Assembly (NCBI GenBank): GCA_913777665.1
Contig: CAJYTF010000026.1
Location: 55,226-119,225 of the forward strand
Direction of reading: 5' to 3'
Source of the DNA: an uncultured Myroides sp.
GTDB lineage: Bacteria; Bacteroidota; Bacteroidia; Flavobacteriales; Flavobacteriaceae
Length of the DNA stretch: 64,000 nt
Made by a program: the position numbers and the translations under genes. The notes beneath the pieces are model-generated. The model searched no databases and was not told the DNA's origin. It saw only the letters and a program-made list of their open reading frames with translations. Shown piece by piece: positions 8,325 to 17,027 of the stretch (the stretch's first letter is position 1; the number at the start of each line of letters is the position of its first letter).

Positions 8325-9443
8325 TTACGAAAACATTTCTTTTACTTTTTCAAAAAAACTTTTATCTCCTTTTTGAGGATGTGGTATAAAATTGTCGTCT
8401 TCCTTCATTTTTTCGAAGAAATCTTTCTGTTCTTTTGTTAATTTTTTAGGTGTCCAAACGTTGATGTGGATTAGGAAATCGCCGTTTCCGTAGCCATTTA
8501 AACTTGGTAAACCTTTACCTTTTAATCTTAAAATCTTTCCGGATTGAATTCCTTCTTCAATTTTAATTCGAACTTTACCATTAACGGTATCAACTTCTTT
8601 AGATCCGCCCAAAGCAGCATCCGCAATATTCAAATATAAATCATAATGAATATTTTCGCCTTCGCGTTTTAAAAATTCGTGCTCAATTTCTTCGATCACC
8701 ACAATTAAATCACCAGGAATACTGTTTGCACCAGGTGCATCGTTTCCTTTACCTGAAACTTTCAACTGAATACCGTCTGAAACTCCTGCCGGAATTTTGA
8801 TTGAAACAGTTTCTTCTGAAGTTATCATTCCATCAGCATCAGCTCCTTGTGGTTTATGATCTAAAATTTGCCCTGAACCCTGACAGGTTGGACAAGGTGA
8901 AGAGGTTTGCATACGACCCAAAATGGTATTTTGCACGCGCATAACCTGTCCCGAACCGTTACAAGTATTACAGGTTTTGTAGGTTACGCCACTCGCCTGC
9001 ATTTTACGCTTAACTTTTACCTTTTTTTCAACGCCGTTAGCTATATCTTCTAAAGTAAATTTTACTTTAATACGCAGGTTAGAACCTTTTACGCGACGTG
9101 GACCGCCACCGCCGCCAAATCCGCCAAATCCGCCAAAACCACCACCGAAGATATCTCCAAACTGACTAAAAATATCTTCCATGTTGTTAAAACCGCCGTG
9201 ACCACCAAAACCACCACCGCCTTCAAATGCTGCGTGACCGTACTGATCGTAACGTGCTTTTTTATCTGCATCGCTTAAAACTTCGTAAGCTTCTGCAGCC
9301 AATTTAAAGTTTTCTTCGGCTTCTTTATCGCCCGGATTTTTATCAGGGTGAAATTCAATAGCTTTTTTGCGATACGCTTTTTTTATCGCACCGGCATCGG
9401 CACTTTTATCTATACCTAATATTTCGTAATAATCTTTCTTCAT
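8325..9443 (-). CDS. dnaJ: Chaperone protein DnaJ with a reduced zinc-binding region
   Basis: DnaJ stimulates DnaK ATPase and delivers unfolded proteins. The 372-residue protein has the J domain with HPD (32-34), a glycine/phenylalanine-rich linker (about 74-116), and the two C-terminal beta domains. Only two of the four CxxCxGxG motifs remain: CNTCNGSG (158-165) and CPTCQGSG (184-191). By position these match motifs 2 and 3, which make the second zinc site in E. coli DnaJ; motifs 1 and 4 are absent. It follows grpE by 9 bases on the same strand. No CIRCE or HrcA gene was seen. Confidence 0.95.
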   Translation of the reverse strand: MKKDYYEILGIDKSADAGAIKKAYRKKAIEFHPDKNPGDKEAEENFKLAAEAYEVLSDADKKARYDQYGHAAFEGGGGFGGHGGFNNMEDIFSQFGDIFGGGFGGFGGFGGGGGPRRVKGSNLRIKVKFTLEDIANGVEKKVKVKRKMQASGVTYKTCNTCNGSGQVMRVQNTILGRMQTSSPCPTCQGSGQILDHKPQGADADGMITSEETVSIKIPAGVSDGIQLKVSGKGNDAPGANSIPGDLIVVIEEIEHEFLKREGENIHYDLYLNIADAALGGSKEVDTVNGKVRIKIEEGIQSGKILRLKGKGLPSLNGYGNGDFLIHINVWTPKKLTKEQKDFFEKMKEDDNFIPHPQKGDKSFFEKVKEMFS

Positions 9444-9452
9444 TTTGGTTTC

Positions 9453-9989
9453 TTATTGACCGATAACAACTTTTGGGAAACGAATAATTTTATCGCCTAA
9501 CTTATATCCTTTTTCTATAACATCAAAAACTTTTCCTTTAAACTCGTCGCCTGCAGGAATTTGCGTTATAGCTTCGGCAATATCTGCATCAAAAGTATCA
9601 CCTTTATTAATTTCTACCAAACTTAAACCTTTTGCCGACAAATTGTCACGCAATTTGGTTGATATTAAATTAAAACCTGTCAGATGCTCACTTTCACCCA
9701 ATGTTTCCATTTGAGCAATGGCTCTGTCAAAATCATCTAAAACCGGCAAAACGCTTTTCATAACATCTTCATTCGCAGTAGCAAACAATTCAATACGCTC
9801 GCGTGCGGTTCTCTTTCTAAAATTCTCAAACTCGGCAAACAATCTTAAGAACTTGTCTTTTTCATTCGCCAATTGCTCTTCTAACTGTTCTTGTTCAGAC
9901 AATTGACTTGCCGATTCTACATTTTGTGTATCTATTTCTTGTTCAGCATTTTGCTGTATATCTTTATCTTTTAATTCTTCATTTTCCAT
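9453..9989 (-). CDS. grpE: Nucleotide exchange factor GrpE
   Basis: GrpE releases ADP from DnaK. The 178-residue protein has an acidic, disordered N-terminus, a long coiled coil (LSEQEQLEEQLANEKDKF...), the FENFRKRTARE segment, and the C-terminal beta domain ending IRFPKVVIGQ, all typical of the family. It is the first gene of a two-gene operon with dnaJ. Confidence 0.95.
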   Translation of the reverse strand: MENEELKDKDIQQNAEQEIDTQNVESASQLSEQEQLEEQLANEKDKFLRLFAEFENFRKRTARERIELFATANEDVMKSVLPVLDDFDRAIAQMETLGESEHLTGFNLISTKLRDNLSAKGLSLVEINKGDTFDADIAEAITQIPAGDEFKGKVFDVIEKGYKLGDKIIRFPKVVIGQ

Positions 9990-10021
9990 TTTTATCGATG
10001 TTTAACTTAATCACTAATTAA

Positions 10022-10054
10022 CAAAAGTAAAGCCATTCTTGTATTTTAGACAAA
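10022..10054 (-). promoter_or_regulatory. Promoter of grpE-dnaJ
   Basis: On the minus strand TTTG (10054-10051) is followed after 21 bases by TACTTTTG (10029-10022), the Bacteroidota housekeeping pattern. The leader before the grpE ATG would be about 25-30 bases. No heat-shock-specific element was recognised. Confidence 0.55.
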
Positions 10055-10134
10055 TTGGCAGTAAAGTTAGAATTAATCTATATTAAGAAATTTCGCTGTT
10101 GCCCATTTTTCGTTTTTTGATATTAGATTTTAAA

Positions 10135-10142
10135 TATATTTG
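10135..10142 (+). promoter_or_regulatory. -7 element of the YceI-family gene
   Basis: TATATTTG matches TAnnTTTG and lies 22 bases before the ATG at 10165. It sits inside the N-terminal extension of the ORF-track model that starts at 10099, which argues that the longer start is wrong. Confidence 0.6.
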
Positions 10143-10164
10143 CATAAATAAATTATTTTTAATT

Positions 10165-10830
10165 ATGAAAAAAAATGTATTTGCATTAGTTGCTTTAGCA
10201 GCTTTATCATTAACTGCATGTAAAAAAGAAAACACAACTGCCGAAACTGATACAGTTGGAACAACTACAGAAACAGCAAACGCTGTAACATATAACGCAA
10301 ACGTTGCGGAATCTAAAATTGACTGGATTGGTGGAAAAGTTTCTGGTGACCAACACACTGGAACAATCGCTTTAAAAGACGGTCAGGTTTTTGTAACTAA
10401 CAACGCGGTAATTGGTGGTAAATTTACAATTGATATGAATTCTATTGTTGTTACCGATATTACTGATGCTGAAATGAAAGCTGGTTTAGAAGGTCACTTA
10501 AAAGGTGCTACTGCTGAAAATGCAGACCATTTCTTTAATGTATCTAAATTCCCAACAGCTTCTTTTGAAATTACAAAAGTTACTGAAGAAAACGGAAAAC
10601 AAATGGTTGAAGGTAACTTAACTATTAAAGAAGCAACTCACGGAATTAAATTCCCAGCAACAATTACTGTTACTGATGCTGATGTTACTGTAGCTTCTGA
10701 CGAGTTTGAAATTGACAGAACTAAATTTGCTGTTAACTACAACTCTGGATCTGTTGTTAAAGATTTAGCTGGTGATAAAGTTATTAACGATAACATTAAA
10801 TTGAAAATTGCTGTTAAAGCAACAAAATAA
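10165..10830 (+). CDS. YceI-family lipoprotein (lipocalin-like, isoprenoid-binding fold)
   Basis: 221 residues from the ATG at 10165. The ORF-track start at 10099 is upstream of the promoter element and adds no conserved sequence. The N-terminus MKKNVFALVALAALSLTAC is a lipoprotein signal with the lipobox cysteine. The remainder has the YceI beta-barrel pattern: SKIDWIGGKVSGDQHTGTI, then a VNYNSGS segment near the end. Structures of family members bind long isoprenoids such as ubiquinone precursors; the role here is unknown. Threonine-rich spacer after the cysteine. Followed by a strong terminator. Confidence 0.88.
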   Translation: MKKNVFALVALAALSLTACKKENTTAETDTVGTTTETANAVTYNANVAESKIDWIGGKVSGDQHTGTIALKDGQVFVTNNAVIGGKFTIDMNSIVVTDITDAEMKAGLEGHLKGATAENADHFFNVSKFPTASFEITKVTEENGKQMVEGNLTIKEATHGIKFPATITVTDADVTVASDEFEIDRTKFAVNYNSGSVVKDLAGDKVINDNIKLKIAVKATK

Positions 10831-10850
10831 TCAATTTAGCTATAAATGAA

Positions 10851-10875
10851 AATCCCGAAAGTTACTTTCGGGATT
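10851..10875 (+). terminator. Terminator after the YceI-family gene
   Basis: AATCCCGAAAG / CTTTCGGGATT with a 3-nt loop followed by TTTTT. Confidence 0.88.
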
Positions 10876-10944
10876 TTTTTGTGATATATTGATAAGAATT
10901 ATTGATTCTTCTTAATCTTAAAAAAACAAAATTTTCAATATTTT

Positions 10945-11018
10945 TTGTCATTCCGACGGAAGGAGGAATCTTTTAAAATGAGATTCTTCACTACACGCTG
11001 TTTCGTTCAGAATGACAA
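10945..11018. repeat. Intergenic inverted-repeat element, TTGTCATTC...GAATGACAA type
   Basis: A 74-bp element whose ends TTGTCATTC and GAATGACAA are inverted repeats. The interior holds GGAATCTTTT and GAGATTCTTCAC, also partly complementary. A second copy of the same type lies at 26113-26215. Both are in intergenic regions, like dispersed palindromic repeats of this group. Confidence 0.65.
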
Positions 11019-11026
11019 AGAAATTA

Positions 11027-12223
11027 TTATTGTTCTTTCAACGCTTCTTTAATTCGTTTGAATGCTTCAATTAAAATAGTTTCGCTGGTTGCGTAAGACA
11101 AACGAATACAGTTAGGGTTACCAAAAGCATCGCCTGTTACGGTTGCAACGTTAGCGTATTCTAACAAATACATGGCTAAATCATCGGCGTTATTGATTAA
11201 AACTCCGTTTAACGTTTTACCGAAATAGTACGAAACATCTGGGAAAACATAGAAAGCGCCTTCCGGCACGTTTACTTCCAAACCTTTAATATCATTCACT
11301 AAATGCAAAACCAAATCTCTGCGTTTGTGGAAAGCTTCAACCATATAACCGATTTCTGAAGGAGCTGCCTCTAAAGCTGCAATTGTTGCACGTTGCGCGA
11401 TAGAATTTGCGCCACTTGTAACCTGACCTTGTAATTTGGTACATGCTTTTGCAATAAATTCCGGAGCACCAATGTATCCAATTCTCCAACCTGTCATAGC
11501 AAAAGCTTTCGCAACGCCGTTTACAGTAATGGTTCTTTCAAACATTCCCGGAATAGATCCGATACTGCAAAAACTTCCTGAAAAATTAATGTGCTCGTAG
11601 ATTTCATCTGAAACTACAAAAATATCTTCACGATTTTTTAAAACATCAGCCAAAGCTGTTAGTTCTTCTCTGTTATAAACCGATCCCGAAGGATTACAAG
11701 GCGAACTAAACCACATCATTTTTGTTTTTGGTGTGATTGCTTGCTGAAGTTGATAAGGCGTAATTTTAAAATCAGACGCTACCGAAGTTGGCACAACAAC
11801 CGGAATACCGCCTGCCATTTTAATTATTTCTGAATAACTAACCCAATAAGGTGCTGGAAGAATAACCTCGTCACCTTCGTTAATCATTGCTTGTGCGATA
11901 TTGTATAAAGATTGCTTTGCACCTGTAGAAACCACAATATTTGCAGGTTGATAATTTAAACCGTTATCGCGTTGAAATTTTGTTACAATTGCCTGTTTCA
12001 GTTCTAAATAACCATCAACCGGCGGATAATTGCTCCAATTTTCATCGATTGCTTTTTTAGCAGCCTCCTTAATAAAATCGGGCGTGTTAAAATCGGGTTC
12101 ACCTAAACTTAAACTGATAATATCTTTACCTAAAGCAGTTAATTCGCGTGCTTTTGCAGCCATTGCCAAGGTTTGCGAAACAGATAAATTATTAATTCTA
12201 TCTGACAAATGTTGTGCGCTCAT
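11027..12223 (-). CDS. Aspartate aminotransferase-type PLP enzyme (class I, subgroup Ib)
   Basis: 398 residues. The N-terminus (LSDRINNLSVSQTLAMAAKA) and GEPDFNTPDF are typical of subgroup Ib aspartate/prephenate aminotransferases. SSPCNPSGSVY contains the Asn that contacts PLP. VSDEIYE carries the pyridine-N Asp and Tyr. The Schiff-base lysine is K239 in VAKAFAMTGWRIGY. CIRLSYAT carries the carboxylate-binding arginine. It should interconvert aspartate and oxaloacetate with 2-oxoglutarate/glutamate. Expressed alone from a TACCTTTG element upstream. Confidence 0.92.
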   Translation of the reverse strand: MSAQHLSDRINNLSVSQTLAMAAKARELTALGKDIISLSLGEPDFNTPDFIKEAAKKAIDENWSNYPPVDGYLELKQAIVTKFQRDNGLNYQPANIVVSTGAKQSLYNIAQAMINEGDEVILPAPYWVSYSEIIKMAGGIPVVVPTSVASDFKITPYQLQQAITPKTKMMWFSSPCNPSGSVYNREELTALADVLKNREDIFVVSDEIYEHINFSGSFCSIGSIPGMFERTITVNGVAKAFAMTGWRIGYIGAPEFIAKACTKLQGQVTSGANSIAQRATIAALEAAPSEIGYMVEAFHKRRDLVLHLVNDIKGLEVNVPEGAFYVFPDVSYYFGKTLNGVLINNADDLAMYLLEYANVATVTGDAFGNPNCIRLSYATSETILIEAFKRIKEALKEQ

Positions 12224-12243
12224 TTATTTGTAATTTATGCAAC

Positions 12244-12251
12244 CAAAGGTA
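12244..12251 (-). promoter_or_regulatory. -7 element of the aminotransferase gene
   Basis: TACCTTTG on the minus strand, 20 bases before the ATG, fits TAnnTTTG. Confidence 0.5.
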
Positions 12252-12361
12252 ACGATATTGAAACATATTATAAAACAACCTTTGGGCTTTTTTAACATTG
12301 AAAATGTATAATTTTAATTTTATGATTATGAATATTTACACCACATAGAAATTATCAGATT

Positions 12362-12445
12362 TCGTCAGTTCGAGCTTGTCGAGAACTTCTCTTTATAGTA
12401 AACTTCTCGATACGCTTCACTCCGTTACGCTACTCGAAGCGACGA
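12362..12445. repeat. Intergenic repeat-like element with CGTCAGTTCGAG / CTCGAAGCGACG ends
   Basis: A GC-richer patch in the 260-bp gap downstream of the nuclease gene. It contains several copies of TCGA-centred words (TTCGAGC, TGTCGAGAAC, TTCTCGATACG, CTCGAAGC) that can pair with one another. It is noncoding and differs in composition from its surroundings, so it looks like a dispersed palindromic repeat. No second copy occurs in this window. Confidence 0.45.
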
Positions 12446-12483
12446 CTTTCTTAGACATAAATATCATTCTTTTAGTTGAGCTT

Positions 12484-13737
12484 TTATTTTTTGATGAATT
12501 TCAACACCGTAGAACTTCCATTTGATTTTACAAAATACATTCCGCCTGAAAGATTTTCGGTTGAAACAGTAATACTTGATTGATTATTTACAGAAACCGT
12601 TTTTACCAATTGCCCCAAAGTATTGTAAATGTAAAGTTTGTTGTTTTGTGCATTAAATCGAGATGTATCAACACCTATCATAACTTCGGCATCAGTTACA
12701 TTCGATGATTCAAACCATATTAAAGCTTTTTCTTTTTCAAACGATGTTGTTGCTAATGGCTCATTAATTTGAAACTGCATTACAACAGGCAAATGATCGC
12801 TCATATTATACAAATTATTGCGCAATGTTAAAGAATAAGTTCCTGTACAAGTGGAATCGTTCACACTTTTGTTCAAACAGTTTCCGTTGTTTCCATAAGC
12901 ACTGTAAGTTCCGTTTACGTAGGAAAAACGAGAACTTGTATTAAAATTTTCGCTCATCATTATAAAATCAAAACGATCGTCTAATCCGCCTCCAGCTCCT
13001 GCATTTGCACCACCACCAAAGCCAGAACTAGACAAACGGGTACTTTGCGTGTGCAAATAACTAAACGATGCATTGTCTTGCCAGCTTCCCGGCGCATTTA
13101 TAGGATCAATGAGTTTAATGGCATTTGTAGGATCTAATATTTTCTGATAACCATCTTCATTTGAATTATAAAAATTAAAATCGCCCGCAAAAAGCACATA
13201 CGTATTAGGCTGCGTTAAGTTTTGTAATTCTTGAGTAACAACTTCAACCATATCATAACGCATTTGTCGGTTTGCAGGACCAGTACTCGATTTTAAATGC
13301 GCTACAAAAACTTCTAAATAGATAGGATTTTGCGGATCCACATTCAACTGAAAAGAATATTGATTGATATCGCGATACACCGTTGGTAAAGTCTGCTGAC
13401 TGACCAAAGTAAGTTTGCGTTGGTTGTAATACACCATTGTTTGTAATGGATCTGCCGTGTCTGTAAGATCGGGCACGAAAAGAGCTCTCGCATAAGGATC
13501 AACCTGATTTTGTAATGATGTATTCAGAATTAAATTGGCTGCGTTTTCATTTGCCAACTCACAAATCATAAACAAATCGGGTTTATAATCGTCTAAAATA
13601 TCGCGTAAAATAAGCTGCCGATTTTGAGGAAGCGAATTAGGAAATTTAAACACATTGTAAAACATGGCATTCAAAGTTTCTTGCGAATACGCACAAACCG
13701 AAAGCCATAAAAAAAGCCCAGTAATTATTTTTTTCAT
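12484..13737 (-). CDS. Secreted endonuclease/exonuclease/phosphatase-family protein with T9SS sorting domain
   Basis: 417 residues from the ATG at 13737; the track start seven codons earlier precedes the signal peptide MKKIITGLFLWLSVCAYSQ and is unlikely. The catalytic EEP fold is indicated by MFYNVFKFPN, MICELANENA, HLKSSTG, FAGDFNFY and MSDHLPVVMQF, matching the Asn/Glu, Asp-Asn and Asp-His sites. The C-terminal ~75 residues (LYIYNTLGQLVKTV...ENLSGGMYFVK...KFIKK) are a type A type IX secretion sorting domain. The protein should therefore be exported to the cell surface or medium, where it may hydrolyse nucleic acid or phosphoesters. Confidence 0.88.
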   Translation of the reverse strand: MKKIITGLFLWLSVCAYSQETLNAMFYNVFKFPNSLPQNRQLILRDILDDYKPDLFMICELANENAANLILNTSLQNQVDPYARALFVPDLTDTADPLQTMVYYNQRKLTLVSQQTLPTVYRDINQYSFQLNVDPQNPIYLEVFVAHLKSSTGPANRQMRYDMVEVVTQELQNLTQPNTYVLFAGDFNFYNSNEDGYQKILDPTNAIKLIDPINAPGSWQDNASFSYLHTQSTRLSSSGFGGGANAGAGGGLDDRFDFIMMSENFNTSSRFSYVNGTYSAYGNNGNCLNKSVNDSTCTGTYSLTLRNNLYNMSDHLPVVMQFQINEPLATTSFEKEKALIWFESSNVTDAEVMIGVDTSRFNAQNNKLYIYNTLGQLVKTVSVNNQSSITVSTENLSGGMYFVKSNGSSTVLKFIKK

Positions 13738-13844
13738 ATCGACATATTTTTGAAACAAAGAAATAAATTTAATGTAACCTAAATGTTATTTCGAAAATAA
13801 GTTCTTTAAAACTAAATATACTTCTTTTTATGCTGATAAAGATG

Positions 13845-13852
13845 TATTTTTG
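13845..13852 (+). promoter_or_regulatory. -7 element of rsmG
   Basis: TATTTTTG, 14 bases before the ATG, fits TAnnTTTG; the mRNA leader would be under 10 bases. No good -33 TTG. Confidence 0.45.
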
Positions 13853-13866
13853 GCAAAAATTAAGCC

Positions 13867-14496
13867 ATGGAAGAAATTTTAGTACAGTTCCCGAATTTAA
13901 CCGAGTTACAGATCAATCAGTTTACGCAGTTGTATGATTCATACCAAGATTGGAATGCTAAAATTAACGTGATTTCGCGAAAAGATATCGACGAATTATA
14001 CACCAAGCACATTTTACATTCGTTAGGAATTGCAAAAATCATGGAATTTAAACCCAATGCCGATGTTATGGATGTTGGTACAGGTGGCGGTTTTCCGGCA
14101 ATTCCGTTGGCTATTTTATTTCCCGAAACTAATTTTTATGCGATTGATGTGATTGCTAAAAAAATAAAAGTGGTAAACGAAATTGCAACTGCTTTAAAAC
14201 TGCAAAATTTAAAAGCTGAACAAAAAAGAGCCGAACTTGTTAACGATAAATTCGATTTTATTGTGAGCCGTGCCGTTACCAATATGCCCGATTTTGTTAC
14301 GTGGGTTAAAGGAAAAACAAAAAAACAATCGGTTCACGATTTAGAAAACGGAATTCTGTACTTAAAAGGTGGTGATTTATCTGAAGAATTAAAAGATTTC
14401 CCTAAAGCTACCTTATATAATTTAAGCGACTTTTTTACCAATGAATTTTTCGAAACCAAAAAAGTGGTGCATTTACCTTTGAAGTTTAAGGGTTAA
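13867..14496 (+). CDS. rsmG: 16S rRNA (guanine527-N7)-methyltransferase RsmG
   Basis: RsmG uses SAM to methylate G527 of 16S rRNA. The 209-residue protein has WNAKINVISRKD and the HILHSLGIA segment, the SAM-binding MDVGTGGGFPAIPLAI, FYAIDVIAKK, and FDFIVSRAVTNM, all typical. Length is normal. Convergent with the NTF2-like lipoprotein gene, only 10 bases apart. Confidence 0.95.
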   Translation: MEEILVQFPNLTELQINQFTQLYDSYQDWNAKINVISRKDIDELYTKHILHSLGIAKIMEFKPNADVMDVGTGGGFPAIPLAILFPETNFYAIDVIAKKIKVVNEIATALKLQNLKAEQKRAELVNDKFDFIVSRAVTNMPDFVTWVKGKTKKQSVHDLENGILYLKGGDLSEELKDFPKATLYNLSDFFTNEFFETKKVVHLPLKFKG

Positions 14497-14506
14497 GTTA
14501 TCATAC

Positions 14507-14938
14507 TTAATACCTCATTCTCCAAGCAATTATCAATCCGTTTTCCACATTGAATAAAAAATCTGCTTTGTTAGTGTAGCCCTGACTTGAATACTGCCCT
14601 TTTACAACAACCTGATTTTCGTTAATTACAGTGTAGTTAGGATTTGCAACCTTACCTTGACGACTAATTATATCGCTTTCTATCCATTTTCTGGTTTCGT
14701 AAGCTGTTTTCATTGTTCCTTCGGCTCCATAAGCTTGAGTTGCATTTTTTGAAAATTGCGCTCTTATAATTTCGGCATTTTCGGCTTGCATTGCTTCGAT
14801 CAATGTCTTTACAGGTTTTAATACGGTTTCGTTTTGCATTTTTTTTAAATTTTGAGTTTTTGTCTGATCGCTTTTCTGTGATTGTTCACAAGCTGTAAGT
14901 GCGAGTGAAGTAAATAAAATGATGATGACTTTTTTCAT
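14507..14938 (-). CDS. NTF2-like (SnoaL/SgcJ-type) lipoprotein
   Basis: 143 residues. MKKVIIILFTSLALTAC is a lipoprotein signal peptide. After a polar linker, the region from about 40 on fits a small alpha+beta NTF2-like cone fold (LKPVKTLIEAMQAENAEIIRAQFSKNA ... FNVENGLIIAWRMRY). No catalytic residues can be named. It is 1 base downstream of the membrane protein gene on the same strand and probably co-transcribed. Confidence 0.7.
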   Translation of the reverse strand: MKKVIIILFTSLALTACEQSQKSDQTKTQNLKKMQNETVLKPVKTLIEAMQAENAEIIRAQFSKNATQAYGAEGTMKTAYETRKWIESDIISRQGKVANPNYTVINENQVVVKGQYSSQGYTNKADFLFNVENGLIIAWRMRY

Positions 14939-14939
14939 T

Positions 14940-15290
14940 TTAATTCGTTTTTAATGGATGCCCTAAATAAATGATAACCAAATTAAGCAATAAAAACGGA
15001 ATTTCTATTGCAACTCCTTTTAAGTCTTTATTCAATAATTGCAAACATATAATAAGCAATATTCCTGCTGCCATTAAAAAATTTCCCCATACAAAAGTTT
15101 TAGGAAACAAGATTAAAATCGATGCTACTAATGTTATTGCTCCATTAATTATAACTGCCTTTTTACTAAAATTCCATTTGCCGAACATTTCCAACATTTC
15201 GGGTTTTGCAGTAAGCATATTCCAACCGTGTTTTGTTCCCATAAACACAGCAAAAATTATTAGTATTGAATTTAGAATTTTTAAAAACAT
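14940..15290 (-). CDS. Small four-helix membrane protein, DoxX-like
   Basis: 116 residues with about four hydrophobic segments (ILNSILIIFAVFMGTKHGW, AVIINGAITLVASILILF, WGNFLMAAGILLIICLQLL, IPFLLLNLVIIYLGH). The pattern of a short charged loop after helix 1 is like DoxX-related proteins. No cofactor-binding residues are visible. The function is unknown. First gene of a pair with the NTF2-like lipoprotein. Confidence 0.6.
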   Translation of the reverse strand: MFLKILNSILIIFAVFMGTKHGWNMLTAKPEMLEMFGKWNFSKKAVIINGAITLVASILILFPKTFVWGNFLMAAGILLIICLQLLNKDLKGVAIEIPFLLLNLVIIYLGHPLKTN

Positions 15291-15361
15291 AGTCTGTAAT
15301 TTAAAAGTGAAAGGTAAATAACAAAGTTATCTACCCTTCAAAAACATAAAAAAATCTTTTA

Positions 15362-16117
15362 TTATCTTGTCGTGTAACCGCCGTTTGCGAAAATAGTTTG
15401 TCCGGTAATCCACCATCCATCGCTCACTAAAAATTCAACAAGCGGTGCAATATCTTTAATATCGGTTAAACCACCCAAAGCCGATGCCGATTTATGATAG
15501 GCAACTGCAGCTTCTTCTTCTTGACCGTAGAAAAACGGCGTATCCATTGGTCCTGGTGCAACAGCCGAAACAGAAATTCCACGATTACCAAATTCTTTTG
15601 CTGCAGCTCTTGTAAAATGTTCAACAGGTGCCTTCATACCTTCGTAAGTTGAATAATATCCTGTAAAAGCAGCCAAAAGAGATGTTACAATTGTACAAAT
15701 TTTTCCGTTATCATTCAGTTTTTTGCCAGCTTCTTGAATAAAGAAATATGCCACTTTAGAATTTACATCTGCCATAACATCGTATTCATTTTCGGTAGTA
15801 TCAACAAAAGGCTTTTTTAGCACCATTCCTACTGTGTTAATAGCAATATCAATTCCGCCGAATTTAGAAACCGTTTCATCGAAAAATTTTGTGATATTTT
15901 CTATTTTAGTTAAATCGCCTTGAAACAAAAATGCTTCGGCACCTAAATTTTGTACATCACTTAATGTTTTTTCAGCATCGGCTTTTGTACTGTCACTGTT
16001 ATAATGAATAGCTAATTTAGCTCCTTTTTCGGCAAAATCACGACTTAAAAGTCCGCCTAAATTTTTTGCTCCACCTGCAATTAAAACTACTTTTCCGTTT
16101 AAATCATTTCTTAACAT
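15362..16117 (-). CDS. SDR-family oxidoreductase
   Basis: 251 residues. The nucleotide-binding glycine motif is GGAKNLGG (15-22), a variant of TGxxxGIG. The active site has IVTSLLAAFTGYYSTYEGMK with the YxxxK pair, and the C-terminal half has VAPGPMDTPFF. It should reduce or oxidise a small carbonyl compound with NAD(P)H. The AraC-type regulator gene lies just upstream on the same strand and may control it. Confidence 0.88.
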   Translation of the reverse strand: MLRNDLNGKVVLIAGGAKNLGGLLSRDFAEKGAKLAIHYNSDSTKADAEKTLSDVQNLGAEAFLFQGDLTKIENITKFFDETVSKFGGIDIAINTVGMVLKKPFVDTTENEYDVMADVNSKVAYFFIQEAGKKLNDNGKICTIVTSLLAAFTGYYSTYEGMKAPVEHFTRAAAKEFGNRGISVSAVAPGPMDTPFFYGQEEEAAVAYHKSASALGGLTDIKDIAPLVEFLVSDGWWITGQTIFANGGYTTR

Positions 16118-16189
16118 AATTTGTATAATTTTATTTTCTACAAATTTGTGCCTGAAAAATTTAAAAAACGTGGTGAACTTTTCGGAAGT

Positions 16190-16567
16190 TTACCTTTTGT
16201 TTAATTTTCTGTAATTTCCCGGAGTTTCACCTGACCAACTCTTGAAAAATTTTGAAAAGTTAGACGGATCATAAGTGAGCTTTTTAGCTACGTTAGCTAT
16301 TGACAAATCTGTTTCTAATAAAAGTTGCTTTGCCTTTTCTACAATTTTTGAATCATAAAAATGACACGGATGATGCCCTGTAGTCTGCTGAATTGTATCA
16401 GACAAATGCGTGTGCGAAACATGTAAAAGCTGTGCAATTTGGTTAAGCTCTAAAAAATCGGTAACTTTTCCGTTAGCAACCTCTTCTATATGGATATCTA
16501 AAAAAGCAAAATATTCGCTGGTGATTTCCTCACAGCGTTTTGTTTTACTTTGTTTTACATCCTTCAT
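16190..16567 (-). CDS. AraC-family transcriptional regulator (DNA-binding domain only)
   Basis: 125 residues. Two helix-turn-helix units are visible: FLELNQIAQLLHVSHTHLSDTIQQTTGHHPCHF and LLETDLSIANVAKKLTYDPSNFSKFFKSWSGETPGNYRK. The second contains the standard AraC recognition pattern. There is no N-terminal sensing domain, so it is a short, MarA/SoxS-like form. It is 72 bases upstream of the SDR gene, which is the likely target. Confidence 0.85.
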   Translation of the reverse strand: MKDVKQSKTKRCEEITSEYFAFLDIHIEEVANGKVTDFLELNQIAQLLHVSHTHLSDTIQQTTGHHPCHFYDSKIVEKAKQLLLETDLSIANVAKKLTYDPSNFSKFFKSWSGETPGNYRKLNKR

Positions 16568-16670
16568 ATTTTAAACTCAACTAAATTTTATAAAGCCTAT
16601 ATTTTCTAAACAAGATAGATACTATTCAAATTTACATAACGATTGATCTGTAAACAATAGCAAAAAAATG

Positions 16671-17018
16671 CTATTTTAATGCTTTTTGCAACGATTCGTT
16701 AAAATTCACCTGACTTCCTTTGTTGCTTTCGTAAATAAAATCGTGTAGACTTTTACTCTTAAGGTTTGAAAAATTGCCAATTATTGTGAGTTTCATTCGG
16801 TAATTGGATACTTTTTGTAGTATTTCTCCTGCCAGTTTATTTTTCAAGTCGAAAAAATCCGGAGTAAGATTTTTCTCATAAATAATGATTTTATCGAAAC
16901 CCTGATAATACAGATTTCCTATTAAATCTAAAGCATCATCGGGATTTTGAATAAGAATTTTATCTGAAATTACTTCGGCAATTTCTATGTTGTTTATTTT
17001 ATGAGATTGAATAATCAT
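16671..17018 (-). CDS. DUF4180-family protein
   Basis: 115 residues with the family pattern DFFDLKNKLAGEILQKVSNYRMKLTIIGNFS and SLHDFIYESNKG. Cytoplasmic, no membrane segments. The function of DUF4180 is unknown; the fold resembles STAS/anti-anti-sigma-like small alpha/beta proteins only by general pattern. Nine bases downstream of the epimerase gene on the same strand, so probably in one operon with it and the DUF4442 gene. Confidence 0.75.
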   Translation of the reverse strand: MIIQSHKINNIEIAEVISDKILIQNPDDALDLIGNLYYQGFDKIIIYEKNLTPDFFDLKNKLAGEILQKVSNYRMKLTIIGNFSNLKSKSLHDFIYESNKGSQVNFNESLQKALK

Positions 17019-17027
17019 ATTTCGATA

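Noticed and set aside
10099-10164. N-terminal extension of the YceI gene
   Set aside because: It lies upstream of and across the -7 element at 10135; the lipoprotein signal starts at the ATG at 10165.
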